Shown in pieces: positions 45,548-53,992 of a stretch of 64,000 nt of DNA. Position numbers and translations under genes: made by a program. Every line of letters starts with the position of its first letter. Position 1 is the stretch's first letter. The stretch covers positions 3,844,001-3,908,000 of the forward strand of contig NZ_CP126238.1 of the NCBI RefSeq assembly GCF_044792555.1, in the 5' to 3' direction. The DNA is from Alicycliphilus denitrificans_A. Lineage in GTDB: Bacteria > Pseudomonadota > Gammaproteobacteria > Burkholderiales > Burkholderiaceae_C. The notes below the pieces were generated by a model, which searched no databases, was not told the DNA's origin, and saw only the letters and a list, made by a program, of their open reading frames with translations.

Positions 45548-45593
45548 CGGGGCTTTTCTGTGGGCAAGGCTGTGGAGCCATGCCGGGCCAGCC

Positions 45594-47702
45594 ATGAACC
45601 ACGCCCCCGCCGCCCTGGTGCAGGTCGCCGTCAGCACCCCCGCCCACAGCGCCGTGGGCGACCTGCTGAGCTATTCCTGTGCCGAAGCCCTGGCACCGGG
45701 CACGCTGGTGCGCGTGCCGCTGGGCGCGCGCGAGGTGCTGGGCGTGGTCTGGGACGCGCCCGCCGCGCCCGCCGCCCTGCCCCCGGGCATGGCGCCGCGC
45801 CCTGTGGCGGGCGTGCTCGCAGGCATTGCCCCGCTCGATGCCGCCTGGCGCCGCCTGGTAGCCTTCACGGCGCGCTATTACCAGCGCGCCCTGGGCGAGG
45901 TGGCACTGGCCGCCCTGCCGCCGCAGCTGCGCGAGCTCAACCCCGAGCAGCTGGCGCGGCGCATGCGCCGCCCCGCGGCCGGAGGTGCCGCCGACGAGGC
46001 GGCTTCAACTATTGAATCAATAGCACTTAGCGCAGAACAGGCAAGCGCTGCAGCCCAAATAGATGCCCACCCCGGCCCCTTCCTGTTGTTCGGCAGCACC
46101 GGCAGCGGCAAGACCGAGGTCTATATGCACTGCGTGGCCCGGGCGCTGGCGGCCGGCCCCCAGGCCCAGGCGCTGGTGATGGTGCCCGAGATCAACCTCA
46201 CGCCGCAGTTGCAGGCGCGCTTTGTGGAGCGCTTTGCGCCCCTGTATGGCGCGGCGGCGGTGGTCAGCCTGCACAGCGGCATGACCAACCCGCAGCGCCT
46301 GAAAAGCTGGCTCGCCGCGCACCAGGGCGCGGCGCGCATCGTGCTGGGCACGCGCATGGCGGTGTTTGCCAGCCTGCCGGGCCTCTCGCTCATCGTCGTG
46401 GACGAGGAGCATGACGCCAGCTACAAGCAGCAGGAGGGCGCGCGCTACTCGGCGCGCGACCTGGCGCTGTGGCGCGCGCGCGCGCAGGGCGCCAAGGTGA
46501 TCCTGGGCAGCGCCACGCCGTCGCTGGAGAGCTGGCACGCGAGCAGCCCCGAGGTGGGCCGCTACCAGCGCCTGGAGATGCCCAGCCGCATCGGCGCGGG
46601 CGAGCTGCCGCGCCTGCGCCTGGTGGACATGGGCCAGCAGCCGCGCGGCGCCGTGTTCTCGCCGCCGCTCTTGGCGGCCATCACCGAACGCGTGCAGCGC
46701 GGCGAGCAATGCCTGGTGCTGCTCAACCGCCGGGGCTTTGCGCCCGTGCTGCACTGCCACGACTGCGGCTGGAAGAGCGACTGCCCGCACTGCAGCGCGC
46801 ACCAGGTGTTCCACAAGATCGACCGCACGCTGCGCTGCCACCACTGCGGCATTGCCCAGCGCGTGCCGCGCGCCTGCCCGGGCTGCGGCAACCCCGACAT
46901 CGCCCCCGTGGGCCGGGGCACGGAGCAGCTCGAAGAGCAGCTGGCCGCGCTGCTGCGCAACGTCATCACGCCCGAGCGCCGCGCCGCGCGCGTAGCGCGC
47001 ATAGACGCCGACACCACCCGCGCCAAGGGGGCGCTGGAGGAACAGCTGGCCCAGGTGCACGCGGGCGAGGTGGACGTGCTGGTGGGCACGCAGATGGTGG
47101 CCAAGGGCCATGACTTCCGGCGCATCACGCTGGTGGCTGCGGTGCAGCCGGACGGGGCGCTGTTTTCCAGCGACTTTCGCGCGCCAGAACGCCTCTTTGC
47201 CCTGCTCATGCAGGCCGCGGGCCGCGCCGGGCGGGACGCGCGCTACGTCGCCGCCCAGGCGAGCGCGCCCGAGATGTGGCTGCAGACCTGGCACCCGGAA
47301 CACGCCATCTACGCCGCGCTGCGCCGCCACGACTACCCGGCCTTTGCGGCCCAGCAGCTGGCCGAGCGCGCCGAGGCCGGCATGCCGCCCTTCGCCCACC
47401 AGGCCCTGGTGCGCGCCGACGCCCGCAGCCAGGAGGTGGCCCAGGCCTTTTTGCAGGCCGCGGCCGAGGCCGCGCGCGCAGCGCCGCTGCCGGGCAGCAG
47501 CCAAGTCTTCCTCTTCCCGCCCGTGCCCCTGGCCGTGCAGCGCGTGGCCAACGTGGAGCGCGCCCAGATGCTGCTGGAGAGCCCCGAGCGCGCCGCGCTG
47601 CAGCGCTTTCTGGCCGCCTGGCAGCCCCTGCTGCACGCCGAGCGCAGCCGCCACAAGGGGCTGGTGCGCTGGCTGGTGGATGTGGACCCGCAGGCGATCT
47701 GA
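45594..47702 (+). CDS. priA: Primosomal replication-restart helicase PriA
   Basis: 702 residues from the ATG at 45594. N-terminal DNA-binding domain, then helicase with Walker A GSTGSGKTEVYMH (about residues 165-175), VVDEEHDASYKQ (motif II), GSATPSLES, and the zinc-binding cysteine cluster CHDCGWKSDCPHC...CHHCG...CPGCG; motif V/VI GTQMVAKGHDF and QAAGRAGR. It reloads the replisome at stalled forks. Other in-frame starts further up lie inside the DnaA-box region and are not supported. Confidence 0.97.
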   Translation: MNHAPAALVQVAVSTPAHSAVGDLLSYSCAEALAPGTLVRVPLGAREVLGVVWDAPAAPAALPPGMAPRPVAGVLAGIAPLDAAWRRLVAFTARYYQRALGEVALAALPPQLRELNPEQLARRMRRPAAGGAADEAASTIESIALSAEQASAAAQIDAHPGPFLLFGSTGSGKTEVYMHCVARALAAGPQAQALVMVPEINLTPQLQARFVERFAPLYGAAAVVSLHSGMTNPQRLKSWLAAHQGAARIVLGTRMAVFASLPGLSLIVVDEEHDASYKQQEGARYSARDLALWRARAQGAKVILGSATPSLESWHASSPEVGRYQRLEMPSRIGAGELPRLRLVDMGQQPRGAVFSPPLLAAITERVQRGEQCLVLLNRRGFAPVLHCHDCGWKSDCPHCSAHQVFHKIDRTLRCHHCGIAQRVPRACPGCGNPDIAPVGRGTEQLEEQLAALLRNVITPERRAARVARIDADTTRAKGALEEQLAQVHAGEVDVLVGTQMVAKGHDFRRITLVAAVQPDGALFSSDFRAPERLFALLMQAAGRAGRDARYVAAQASAPEMWLQTWHPEHAIYAALRRHDYPAFAAQQLAERAEAGMPPFAHQALVRADARSQEVAQAFLQAAAEAARAAPLPGSSQVFLFPPVPLAVQRVANVERAQMLLESPERAALQRFLAAWQPLLHAERSRHKGLVRWLVDVDPQAI
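46012..46034 (+). repeat. Dispersed ATAGC...GCGC motif inside priA
   Basis: TTGAATCAATAGCACTTAGCGC encodes TIESIALSA in a linker just before the helicase Walker A motif, a site where inserted residues are likely tolerated. Confidence 0.55.
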
Positions 47703-47754
47703 GGGCGTGCTTAGATCGTATTCATGATCTTTTCATGGCGCCCGTTGCCCCGCA

Positions 47755-48636
47755 TCACGCGCGCCGCAGCAGCTGCTGCACCAGGGGATGGACCACCTTG
47801 CGCTCCGTGCTGATGGCGTAGTAGTGCTCCTGTACCCCCTCGCAGGCCCCCAGCAACCTGACCTGGCTGCGCTCGAGCAATTGCTCTTGCGCCGCCAGCG
47901 CCGCCGGAAAAACGCCCAGGCCCGTGCTGCCAAAAGTTTCCAGCAAGGCGCTGTCCTCGATCTCCCCCACCACCCGCGGGCGCAGCCCCCTGTGCAGCAG
48001 CCAGCGGTCCAGCGGGCCGCGCACCACCGAATGCAGGGTAGGAAGCAACACCGGCACATCCTGCAGCGAGGCCGGAAACCCCGCCTGCGCCACGGCCCAC
48101 CAGTGTGGCGAGCCGTACCAGCCGATGTCCGAGGCTCCCAGCGAATGGCTGTGCACCTTGAGCTGCAGGTTGGACGGCGCCGGGTGGTCGGTCAGCACCA
48201 CATCGAGCTTGTGCAGAACCAGATCGGCCAGCAGGTCGGCCATTTCGCCATCGTCGCAGACCAGGCGCAGGTTGGCCACGCCCAGTATGGGCTGCAGCAG
48301 ACGACGCACTTCCAGCTTGGGCAGGCCGTCGGCAATCCCCACCGCCAGCCGCACCGAAGGCGCCTGGACGGTGGCCAGCACCTGCCCCGGCAGCGCCTGG
48401 GACAACTGAAAGATGTGCTCTGCCTGTTGCAGCGCCACGGTGCCCGCCTCGGTCAATGCCAGCCCCCGCCCGGCCGGCCGCAGCAGCTGGCAGCCCAGGT
48501 CGCGCTCTAGCTCGCGCACCTGAGCACTCACGGTCTGCACCGCCATGTCCAGCCGCTCGGCGGCGCGCGACATGCTGCCCTCCTTGGCCACAACCCAGAA
48601 GTAGTACAGGTGGCGGTGGTTGAAGGCCAGGCTCAT
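47755..48636 (-). CDS. LysR-family regulator, NhaR-like
   Basis: 293 residues. The N-terminus FNHRHLYYFWVVAKEGSMSR with AAERLDMAVQTVSAQVREL follows the NhaR pattern (NHLYYFW...KEGS...A), distinct from most LysR proteins. A LysR effector domain follows. In enterics NhaR senses Na+ and activates nhaA and biofilm genes; no nhaA is in the window, so target genes are unknown. Confidence 0.85.
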   Translation of the reverse strand: MSLAFNHRHLYYFWVVAKEGSMSRAAERLDMAVQTVSAQVRELERDLGCQLLRPAGRGLALTEAGTVALQQAEHIFQLSQALPGQVLATVQAPSVRLAVGIADGLPKLEVRRLLQPILGVANLRLVCDDGEMADLLADLVLHKLDVVLTDHPAPSNLQLKVHSHSLGASDIGWYGSPHWWAVAQAGFPASLQDVPVLLPTLHSVVRGPLDRWLLHRGLRPRVVGEIEDSALLETFGSTGLGVFPAALAAQEQLLERSQVRLLGACEGVQEHYYAISTERKVVHPLVQQLLRRA

Positions 48637-48754
48637 ATTCTTGTTTTAAAGGAATGATGTTCATATATTTTCTACTTTTTCCGATGTATTGAAAGCCCTA
48701 CATTCCAGGGCCGAACAAAACCGTTCGTCTTTCCCGAACCACAGGAGACCACCC

Positions 48755-49189
48755 ATGCGTCCATCTTCATCCTTCCGTACCACGGCAGCCGCCGTGATTG
48801 CATTAACCATTGCCTCGCTGGCCGCGCCCTCGCTGGCCCACGCCAAGCGCCTGGGCGGCAGCAAGCCGCTGTTCAGCCGGGCTCCGGCCACGGCCCCCGC
48901 CACCCCTGCCAAGGCCCCTGCTGCGCCCGCAGCTGCCGCCACGCCAGCGGCCGCAGCGCCTGCGGCCGCCGGCCCCGGCCTGGGCTCCACCCTGGGCGCG
49001 GCCGTGGTGGGGGGGGTGGTGGGCTCCATGGCCGGCAGTGCGCTGGCGGGCAGCCTGTCGCCGGACAAGGAGGCCGCCAAGGCCAAGGAGGCCGAAGCCG
49101 CCGCAGCCGAAAAGGAAGCCCAGGACCTGCAGCGCAAGGCCGATGAGGCCAAGGCCAAGGCGGAAGCCGCCCGCGCGGCAGCCAAGTAG
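48755..49189 (+). CDS. Small exported Ala/Pro-rich protein with glycine zipper and coiled-coil tail
   Basis: 144 residues. AGGAGA at 48743-48748. Signal peptide to about ASLAAPSLAHA, a low-complexity Ala/Pro stretch, a glycine-zipper segment (GSTLGAAVVGGVVGSMAGSA) and a Lys/Glu/Ala coiled coil (EAAKAKEAEAAAAEKEAQ). I do not recognise a family; such proteins often sit in the envelope. Expressed with yccA possibly (50-base gap). Confidence 0.75.
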   Translation: MRPSSSFRTTAAAVIALTIASLAAPSLAHAKRLGGSKPLFSRAPATAPATPAKAPAAPAAAATPAAAAPAAAGPGLGSTLGAAVVGGVVGSMAGSALAGSLSPDKEAAKAKEAEAAAAEKEAQDLQRKADEAKAKAEAARAAAK

Positions 49190-49239
49190 TACAGGCCCAC
49201 GCTCCCGCTTGACTTATTCACTCATCTAAAGGTGACGCC

Positions 49240-49932
49240 ATGAGCGAACACATTTACAGCTACGGTTCTTCCACGGGCGCCGTCTCGGGTGCCCAGCGCA
49301 ACCAGGTGCTGCGCAACACCTACTGGCTGCTGGCGCTGTCTATGCTGCCGACCGTGCTCGGTGCCTGGGTCGGTGTCGCCACCGGCCTCACGTCCGCCCT
49401 GTCGCCGGGCATCGGCCTGGTGCTGTTCCTGGGCGGTGCCTTCGGCTTCATGTTTGCCATCGAGAAGACCAAGCACTCCGCGGCCGGCGTGCCGGTGCTG
49501 CTGGCCTTTACCTTCTTCATGGGGCTGATGCTCTCGCGCCTGGTCGGCAGCGTGCTGGGCCTGGCCAACGGCGCCGAGCTGATCATGGCTGCGTTTGCCG
49601 GCACCGGCCTGGTCTTTCTGGGCATGGCCAGCCTGTCCTCGGTCATCAAGCGCGACCTCTCGGCCATGGGCAAATGGCTCTTTGTCGGTGCCCTCTTGAT
49701 CCTGGTTGCCGGCATTGCCAATGTGTTCCTGCAGTCCGGCGCGCTGATGATCACCATCTCGGTGCTGGCCGTCGGCATCTTCACGGCGTTCATCCTGCAT
49801 GACCTCAAACGTGTACGCGACGGCCTGGAGACCAACTACATCACCGCTACGCTGGGCGTGTACCTGAGCCTGTTCAACGTATTCCAGGCACTGCTGATGC
49901 TGCTCGGCATCGGTGGCGGACGCGAGGAATAA
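49240..49932 (+). CDS. yccA: Bax inhibitor-1/YccA-family membrane protein
   Basis: 230 residues, seven membrane helices. Family features are the RNTYWLLALSMLPTVLGAWV first helix and the C-terminal FTAFILHDLKRVRDGLETNY with the conserved Asp pair region. In E. coli YccA is a substrate and inhibitor of FtsH; an FtsH-type gene begins at 63166 but is not linked. Confidence 0.92.
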   Translation: MSEHIYSYGSSTGAVSGAQRNQVLRNTYWLLALSMLPTVLGAWVGVATGLTSALSPGIGLVLFLGGAFGFMFAIEKTKHSAAGVPVLLAFTFFMGLMLSRLVGSVLGLANGAELIMAAFAGTGLVFLGMASLSSVIKRDLSAMGKWLFVGALLILVAGIANVFLQSGALMITISVLAVGIFTAFILHDLKRVRDGLETNYITATLGVYLSLFNVFQALLMLLGIGGGREE

Positions 49933-49937
49933 AACCC

Positions 49938-49967
49938 GTAGGGTGTTTTGGGCACAAAACACCCTAC
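49938..49967. terminator. Bidirectional hairpin after yccA
   Basis: GTAGGGTGTTTT pairs perfectly with AAAACACCCTAC around GGGCAC. It lies between convergent yccA (+) and the ChbG-like gene (-) and has A/T runs within the stem suitable for both directions. Confidence 0.75.
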
Positions 49968-49986
49968 CAGAAAGCGCAAATAGCTA

Positions 49987-50787
49987 TTATTTTAATAGTA
50001 AACAACAACCCTGCCGCTCCAAGTCCCGCGCAAAGGCGTCGGACATCAGGTAGGCAAACTCCACCGGGCGCTGGCGGCCAATGGCGTCGCCCGGCACCTC
50101 ACCCGCTGCGGGGTGGCACATGAGCAGGCTGCCGCCTCCCACCTGCCCCAGCCAGGCCTGCATGTGCGCGCCATAGGCCTCGGCGCTCGACGCGTCGAAA
50201 CCGTAGACACCGCCGAAGCCCCGGTTCATGGCCACGCCGGCGCGGGCGAGCTGCCGCGTGCAGCTCCAGCCGCCCAGCAGGGCGATCACGGCGGCCTTGG
50301 GGTCGCGCCACAGTGCGCCCGCGGGGACCGTGGAGCGCACCCAGGGCATGGCGCGCCCGGCGTAGCGCGCCTGCAGCTCGGCCAGCAGGGCCTGGCGCAC
50401 GCCGGGCAGCTGATGCACATGCTGATGGCCGTCGATGAAGTCGGGCGCGGCGCCCATGGCATCTTCGAAGGCGTCGAGCTGGGCGCGCCAGGCAGCGCGC
50501 AACCGCGCGGCGGACAGGCGGCGCGCGTAGGCCGCGGCCAGCAGCCGACCCAGCGGGCGCGCGCCATGGGCGCCGCCATGGCCCTCGGTCAGGTTGAAGT
50601 GCAGGCCGACCTGCAGGCGCGGGCGCAGGGGCAGGAGCAGCGGCGCGGCCGCGCGCCAGCGCGGCGCCGTGCTCATGCAGCTGGTGGCCGACAGGCGCCC
50701 GGCCTGGGCCAGGCGCAGCACGGCCTCATCGACCAGCGGATGCAGGGCAAAGTCGTCGGCGCACAGGATGAAGCCGCGGCGATTCAT
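49987..50787 (-). CDS. ChbG/YdjC-family carbohydrate deacetylase
   Basis: 266 residues from the ATG at 50787. FILCADDFALHPLVD gives the metal-binding Asp pair, with VGLHFNLTEGHGG and FIDGHQHVHQLP for further ligands. The family removes acetyl from N-acetyl-hexosamines, including undecaprenyl-P-linked ones in lipid A pathways (NaxD of Francisella). Start overlaps the gtrA-like stop (ATGA). Last gene of a four-gene cluster. Confidence 0.9.
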   Translation of the reverse strand: MNRRGFILCADDFALHPLVDEAVLRLAQAGRLSATSCMSTAPRWRAAAPLLLPLRPRLQVGLHFNLTEGHGGAHGARPLGRLLAAAYARRLSAARLRAAWRAQLDAFEDAMGAAPDFIDGHQHVHQLPGVRQALLAELQARYAGRAMPWVRSTVPAGALWRDPKAAVIALLGGWSCTRQLARAGVAMNRGFGGVYGFDASSAEAYGAHMQAWLGQVGGGSLLMCHPAAGEVPGDAIGRQRPVEFAYLMSDAFARDLERQGCCLLLK

Positions 50788-51200
50788 GCCGCGCGCGCCC
50801 TGAAGGCCCAGAACTTGGCCAGCACGAAGGTGGCCACGGCCACCAGCAACAGCACGCCCGCCAGGCTCCACAGGTAATGCCAGTGCAGCCATTGCAGGGC
50901 CAGGGCGTAGAGCAGCTCGTTGGCCGCGAACGACAGGCTGGCGACGGCGAAATAGCGCGCCACCACGGCCCAGCCGCGCGCGCGCGCGCCGGCGAAGGTG
51001 AGCAGCGCGTGGCCGTTGTAGCTGACGATGAAGGCCACCAGGAAGGCCTGCACGTTGGCGATGAGCGGCGCCATGGAGACGAGCTGCACCAGCAGCGCCA
51101 CTACGGCCAGGTGCGTGGCCGCGGCGCAGCCGCCCACGAACACGAACTGCAGCGGCTGGGGCAGCAGCGCCAGGCGCCGGGCCAGGGGGGTGAGGCTCAT
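50784..51200 (-). CDS. GtrA-family membrane protein
   Basis: 138 residues, four membrane helices. LQFVFVGGCAAATHLAVVAL and the C-terminal FVLAKFWAFR are typical GtrA features. GtrA proteins are thought to flip undecaprenyl-phosphate-linked sugars. Overlaps both neighbours by four bases, so a tightly coupled operon. Confidence 0.9.
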   Translation of the reverse strand: MSLTPLARRLALLPQPLQFVFVGGCAAATHLAVVALLVQLVSMAPLIANVQAFLVAFIVSYNGHALLTFAGARARGWAVVARYFAVASLSFAANELLYALALQWLHWHYLWSLAGVLLLVAVATFVLAKFWAFRARAA

Positions 51201-52234
51201 GTGTCGCGCCAGGGGCTGTGGTCTTCGTCGCGCGCCACGAGGTAGCTGGGGCGCTGCTTGACCTCGTCGTAGATGCGGCCTATGTACTCGCCCAGGATGC
51301 CGATGGACATGAGCTGCACGCCCGAGAACAGCATGATGCCGGCGGCCAGCGTGGGCCAGCCTTCCATGTCGGTGCCATACAGCAGCGTCTCGAGCGTGAT
51401 CCACGCGCCGTAGACCAGCGCCAGCAGGGCCACCAGGCTGCCGACCACGCTCCACACGCGCAGCGGCAGCGTGGTGAACGAGGTCAGGCCCAGCAGCGCC
51501 AGCGATCCCAGGCGGCGCATGCTGAAGCTGGTCTGCCCGCCGGCGCGGCCATGCGGCACGAAGGGCAGGGCCGCGGACTTGAAGCCGACCCAGGCATACA
51601 GGCCCTTCATGAAGCGGTTGCGCTCGGGCAGGGCCTTGAGCGCGTCGGCCACGCGCCGGTCCAGCCAGCGGAAGTCGCCGGCATTGGGCGGCACCTTGAC
51701 CTGCTTGCCGGTGTTGATCAGGCGGTAGAACAGCCCCGTGCCCACGCGCTTGGTGCCGCTCTCGGCGCCGCGGTCGGCGATCACGCCGTAGACCATGTCG
51801 TAGCCGGCCAGCCACAGCTCGTGCATCTGGGGCAGCAGCTCCAGGGGGTGCTGGAAGTCGGCGTCGATGAGCAGCACGGCGTTGCCGCGCGCATGGGCGA
51901 TGCCGGCCGACAGCGCCGCCTCCTTGCCGAAGTTGCGCGACAGCGCCAGGTAGCGCAGCGGCAGCTCGGCGGCCAGGCGCAGCGCGACCTCGTGCGTGGC
52001 GTCGCGGCTGCCGTCGTTGACGATGAGGATCTCGAAGTCGGGCGTGAGCCGCCCCACGGCCTGCACCAGGGCGCGCACGAAGGCTTCGAGGTTGCTCTCC
52101 TCGTTGTGCGCCGGCACCACGCAGCTCAAGCGCAGCGGCGCGCGCGGCAGCGCCGCCGGCGGCGCGGCCGGGGCGTACTCGGCGTGGTAGTCCGCGCGCG
52201 GCGTGACGCGGCAGGGGACAAGCGGTTCGGTCAT
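51197..52234 (-). CDS. GT2 glycosyltransferase, DPM1/GtrB-like
   Basis: 345 residues. GT-A domain with LSCVVPAHNEESNLEAFVRA, ILIVNDGSRDATH, LIDADFQHPLELL (DxD-like), and two C-terminal membrane helices (LLGLTSFTTLPLRVWS; GIMLFSGVQLMSIGILGEYI). Such enzymes load a sugar on undecaprenyl phosphate. In this cluster a HexNAc is likely given the deacetylase (inference). GACAAT lies 7 bases before the ATG. Confidence 0.92.
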   Translation of the reverse strand: MTEPLVPCRVTPRADYHAEYAPAAPPAALPRAPLRLSCVVPAHNEESNLEAFVRALVQAVGRLTPDFEILIVNDGSRDATHEVALRLAAELPLRYLALSRNFGKEAALSAGIAHARGNAVLLIDADFQHPLELLPQMHELWLAGYDMVYGVIADRGAESGTKRVGTGLFYRLINTGKQVKVPPNAGDFRWLDRRVADALKALPERNRFMKGLYAWVGFKSAALPFVPHGRAGGQTSFSMRRLGSLALLGLTSFTTLPLRVWSVVGSLVALLALVYGAWITLETLLYGTDMEGWPTLAAGIMLFSGVQLMSIGILGEYIGRIYDEVKQRPSYLVARDEDHSPWRDT

Positions 52235-52241
52235 GGCGCTT

Positions 52242-52247
52242 ATTGTC
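52242..52247 (-). promoter_or_regulatory. GACAAT -10 element of the GT2 gene
   Basis: GACAAT-AAGCGCC-ATG on the minus strand: the -10 ends 7 bases before the start codon, the leaderless arrangement also seen at 25911 and 42795. The ArnT-like gene 33 bases upstream could still supply read-through. Confidence 0.5.
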
Positions 52248-52267
52248 CCAAGTCTTTTCCCAAAATT

Positions 52268-53854
52268 TCAGGGGCGCACACTGGCATCCACGTCATACAC
52301 CGCATAGGCCCAGGCCTGCGGCCGCGGAAAGCGCCAGCCTTGGCGCTCTGCCTGCAGCACATGCGGCCGCGCCGGCTGGCCGCGCGCGGCCAGCCAGTCC
52401 TGGGCCTGGCGCTGGCAGTCGGTGCCGGCCTGCGCCGCGACCACCGGCCCCAGCGGGCACAGTAGCAAGCCGTTGCGCCGCTGCCAGGCCCCCATGCCCG
52501 ACAGTTGCGCCAGCTCGGTGTCGGGCAAGCCGGGCACGGTCAGCAGCCGCGGCTGGGCGTAGAAGGCCAGCATGGCGTTCTCGGCCCAGTCGCCGCCCAC
52601 CCATTCCAGGCGCTGTCCGGGGTGGCGCTGCTGCCAGCCCTGCACGATGGCGCGCGCCGCATCCTGCGTGGGCCGGTAATAGCTCTGGGCGCCGCGCAGC
52701 GCGTTCGCCGCCGCGACCACCACGCCCAGCGCCAGCACCAGCGCCAGCACCGGCCACCAGGCGCGCGCCAGGCGCTGCAGCGTCATCTCGGCAGCGGCCG
52801 GCGCCAGTTTCTGCAGGTTGCGCAGCCACAGCAGCGCAAACGCATAGCCGATGGGCAGCGCCCAGGGCGTGGACAGCTCCACCACGCCGGCCATGCCAAA
52901 GGCCAGCGTCAGCGCCCAGGGCATGAAAGCGAGCCAGAACAGCACGTCGCCGCGGCCCTGGGGCAGCCAGCTGCGCAGCAGCAGGCGCGCGGCCGTGCGC
53001 GCCCACGGCGCGCCGCTCTGGCGCGCCTGCACCTGGGCCCAGGTCAGGCACAGCGCCAGCCAGGCCGGCAGCCAGTAGAACAGCGGCGCCAGCGCAAAGC
53101 GCGCCACGTAGCGCCACGACACCTGCCCGCCGCCCTGGTCCATGGCATAGCCCAGCGGCGCCCAGTCGTGCGACGCCACCCAGGCCAGGTGCGGCCAGAG
53201 CGCCAGGCCGAACACCGCCAGCGTCAGGTAGGGCCGCGGCGTGGCCAGCCAGCGCCGGCCGTCCGCGTGCAGCCATATGGGCAGCAGAAAGCCGGCCAGG
53301 AACACGCCGCTGTAGTACTTGCTGAGCATGCAGGCCGCGGCCACCAGGCCCAGCCAGGCGCTCGCCCAGGCGCCGCGCCAGCCGCGCTCCTGCCAGCTGG
53401 CCAGCAGCAACGCCGCGGCCCAGGGCCACAGCGACAGCAACTGGCTGTTGGCATTGAACTTGCCGGCCAGATTGGTGTAGGGCAGGCTCCACAGCAGCAG
53501 CAAGGCCCCCCAGGGTGCCAGCGCGCCCAGGCGCAGCCGCCGCCCCAGCGCCCACACGCCGGCCAGGCCCACGAGCACGTTGGTGTAGGACAGCAGCCGG
53601 TAGGCCAGGTCGTTCTGCGGCAGCACCGCAAACCACAGGCCCACCACCCAGGCGAAGAACGGCGGATGCTTGTGCGTGCCCCAGCGCAGCGGCTGGGACC
53701 AGGCGTAGTTCTCCAGCATGTCGTGGTAGCCATCGAGATTGGCCCTGGCCAGCCACGTCACCGCTGCCCAGGCCAGGCAGGCGGCAATCAGGCGGGACAG
53801 GGTGCGGCGCGCGGGCGCCGCCGCAGGGAACACCGGGACAGCAGGAATGGGCAT
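52268..53854 (-). CDS. ArnT/PMT-family (GT39/83) membrane glycosyltransferase
   Basis: 528 residues from the ATG at 53854; the upstream extension runs through a REP-like repeat and is rejected. About 11-12 membrane helices. The first periplasmic loop contains ANLDGYHDMLENYAWSQPLR and HKHPPFFAWVVGLWF, the acidic and HPP features of this family. It would transfer a lipid-linked sugar to lipid A or another acceptor in the periplasm. Heads the cluster with GT2, GtrA and deacetylase. Confidence 0.87.
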   Translation of the reverse strand: MPIPAVPVFPAAAPARRTLSRLIAACLAWAAVTWLARANLDGYHDMLENYAWSQPLRWGTHKHPPFFAWVVGLWFAVLPQNDLAYRLLSYTNVLVGLAGVWALGRRLRLGALAPWGALLLLWSLPYTNLAGKFNANSQLLSLWPWAAALLLASWQERGWRGAWASAWLGLVAAACMLSKYYSGVFLAGFLLPIWLHADGRRWLATPRPYLTLAVFGLALWPHLAWVASHDWAPLGYAMDQGGGQVSWRYVARFALAPLFYWLPAWLALCLTWAQVQARQSGAPWARTAARLLLRSWLPQGRGDVLFWLAFMPWALTLAFGMAGVVELSTPWALPIGYAFALLWLRNLQKLAPAAAEMTLQRLARAWWPVLALVLALGVVVAAANALRGAQSYYRPTQDAARAIVQGWQQRHPGQRLEWVGGDWAENAMLAFYAQPRLLTVPGLPDTELAQLSGMGAWQRRNGLLLCPLGPVVAAQAGTDCQRQAQDWLAARGQPARPHVLQAERQGWRFPRPQAWAYAVYDVDASVRP

Positions 53855-53886
53855 CAGAGTGAGCGTGAAGCAACGGACTGCCCGCG

Positions 53887-53953
53887 CGTCATTCCGGCGT
53901 AAGCCGGAATCCACAGAGCAGGCCACTGGACCCCGGCTTTCGCCGGGGTGACG
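53887..53953. repeat. REP/NIME-like double hairpin
   Basis: CGTCATTCCGGCGTAAGCCG at the left and CCCCGGCTTTCGCCGGGGTG with ACG at the right; each half is a hairpin and the outer ends pair with each other. Related to the interior of the MITE-like elements. Confidence 0.75.
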
Positions 53954-53992
53954 GTGTCCGTTGTGTTGGTGTGACGAAATCGCCATCTCAGG

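Larger units (their letters stand above)
44978..45593. other. 616-bp non-coding region with DnaA boxes between hemE and priA
   Basis: No credible gene. Contains two perfect DnaA boxes TTATCCACA (45211-45219, 45536-45544), one TTATGCACA fitting the looser TTWTNCACA consensus (45013-45021), a weaker TTGTACACA (45347-45355), several AT-rich patches in a GC-rich genome, and a cruciform (GGTGCGC 45374-45380 with GCGCACC 45407-45413 around GCTGGCG/CGCCAGC). Two of the boxes belong to a repeated module, described separately. Origin-like or DnaA-regulated region. Confidence 0.7.

Noticed and set aside
44978..45593. Calling this region the chromosomal replication origin
   Set aside because: Only two perfect DnaA boxes, no dnaA/dnaN nearby, and in betaproteobacteria the origin is usually beside dnaA. 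Kept as origin-like or DnaA-regulated.
45375..45593. N-terminal extension of PriA to 45375
   Set aside because: It would cover a DnaA-box module and has no counterpart in PriA; the ATG at 45594 gives normal length.
52268..53986. Longer N-terminus of the ArnT-like protein to 53986
   Set aside because: The extra 44 residues are encoded by the REP-like repeat and lack a membrane-protein start.
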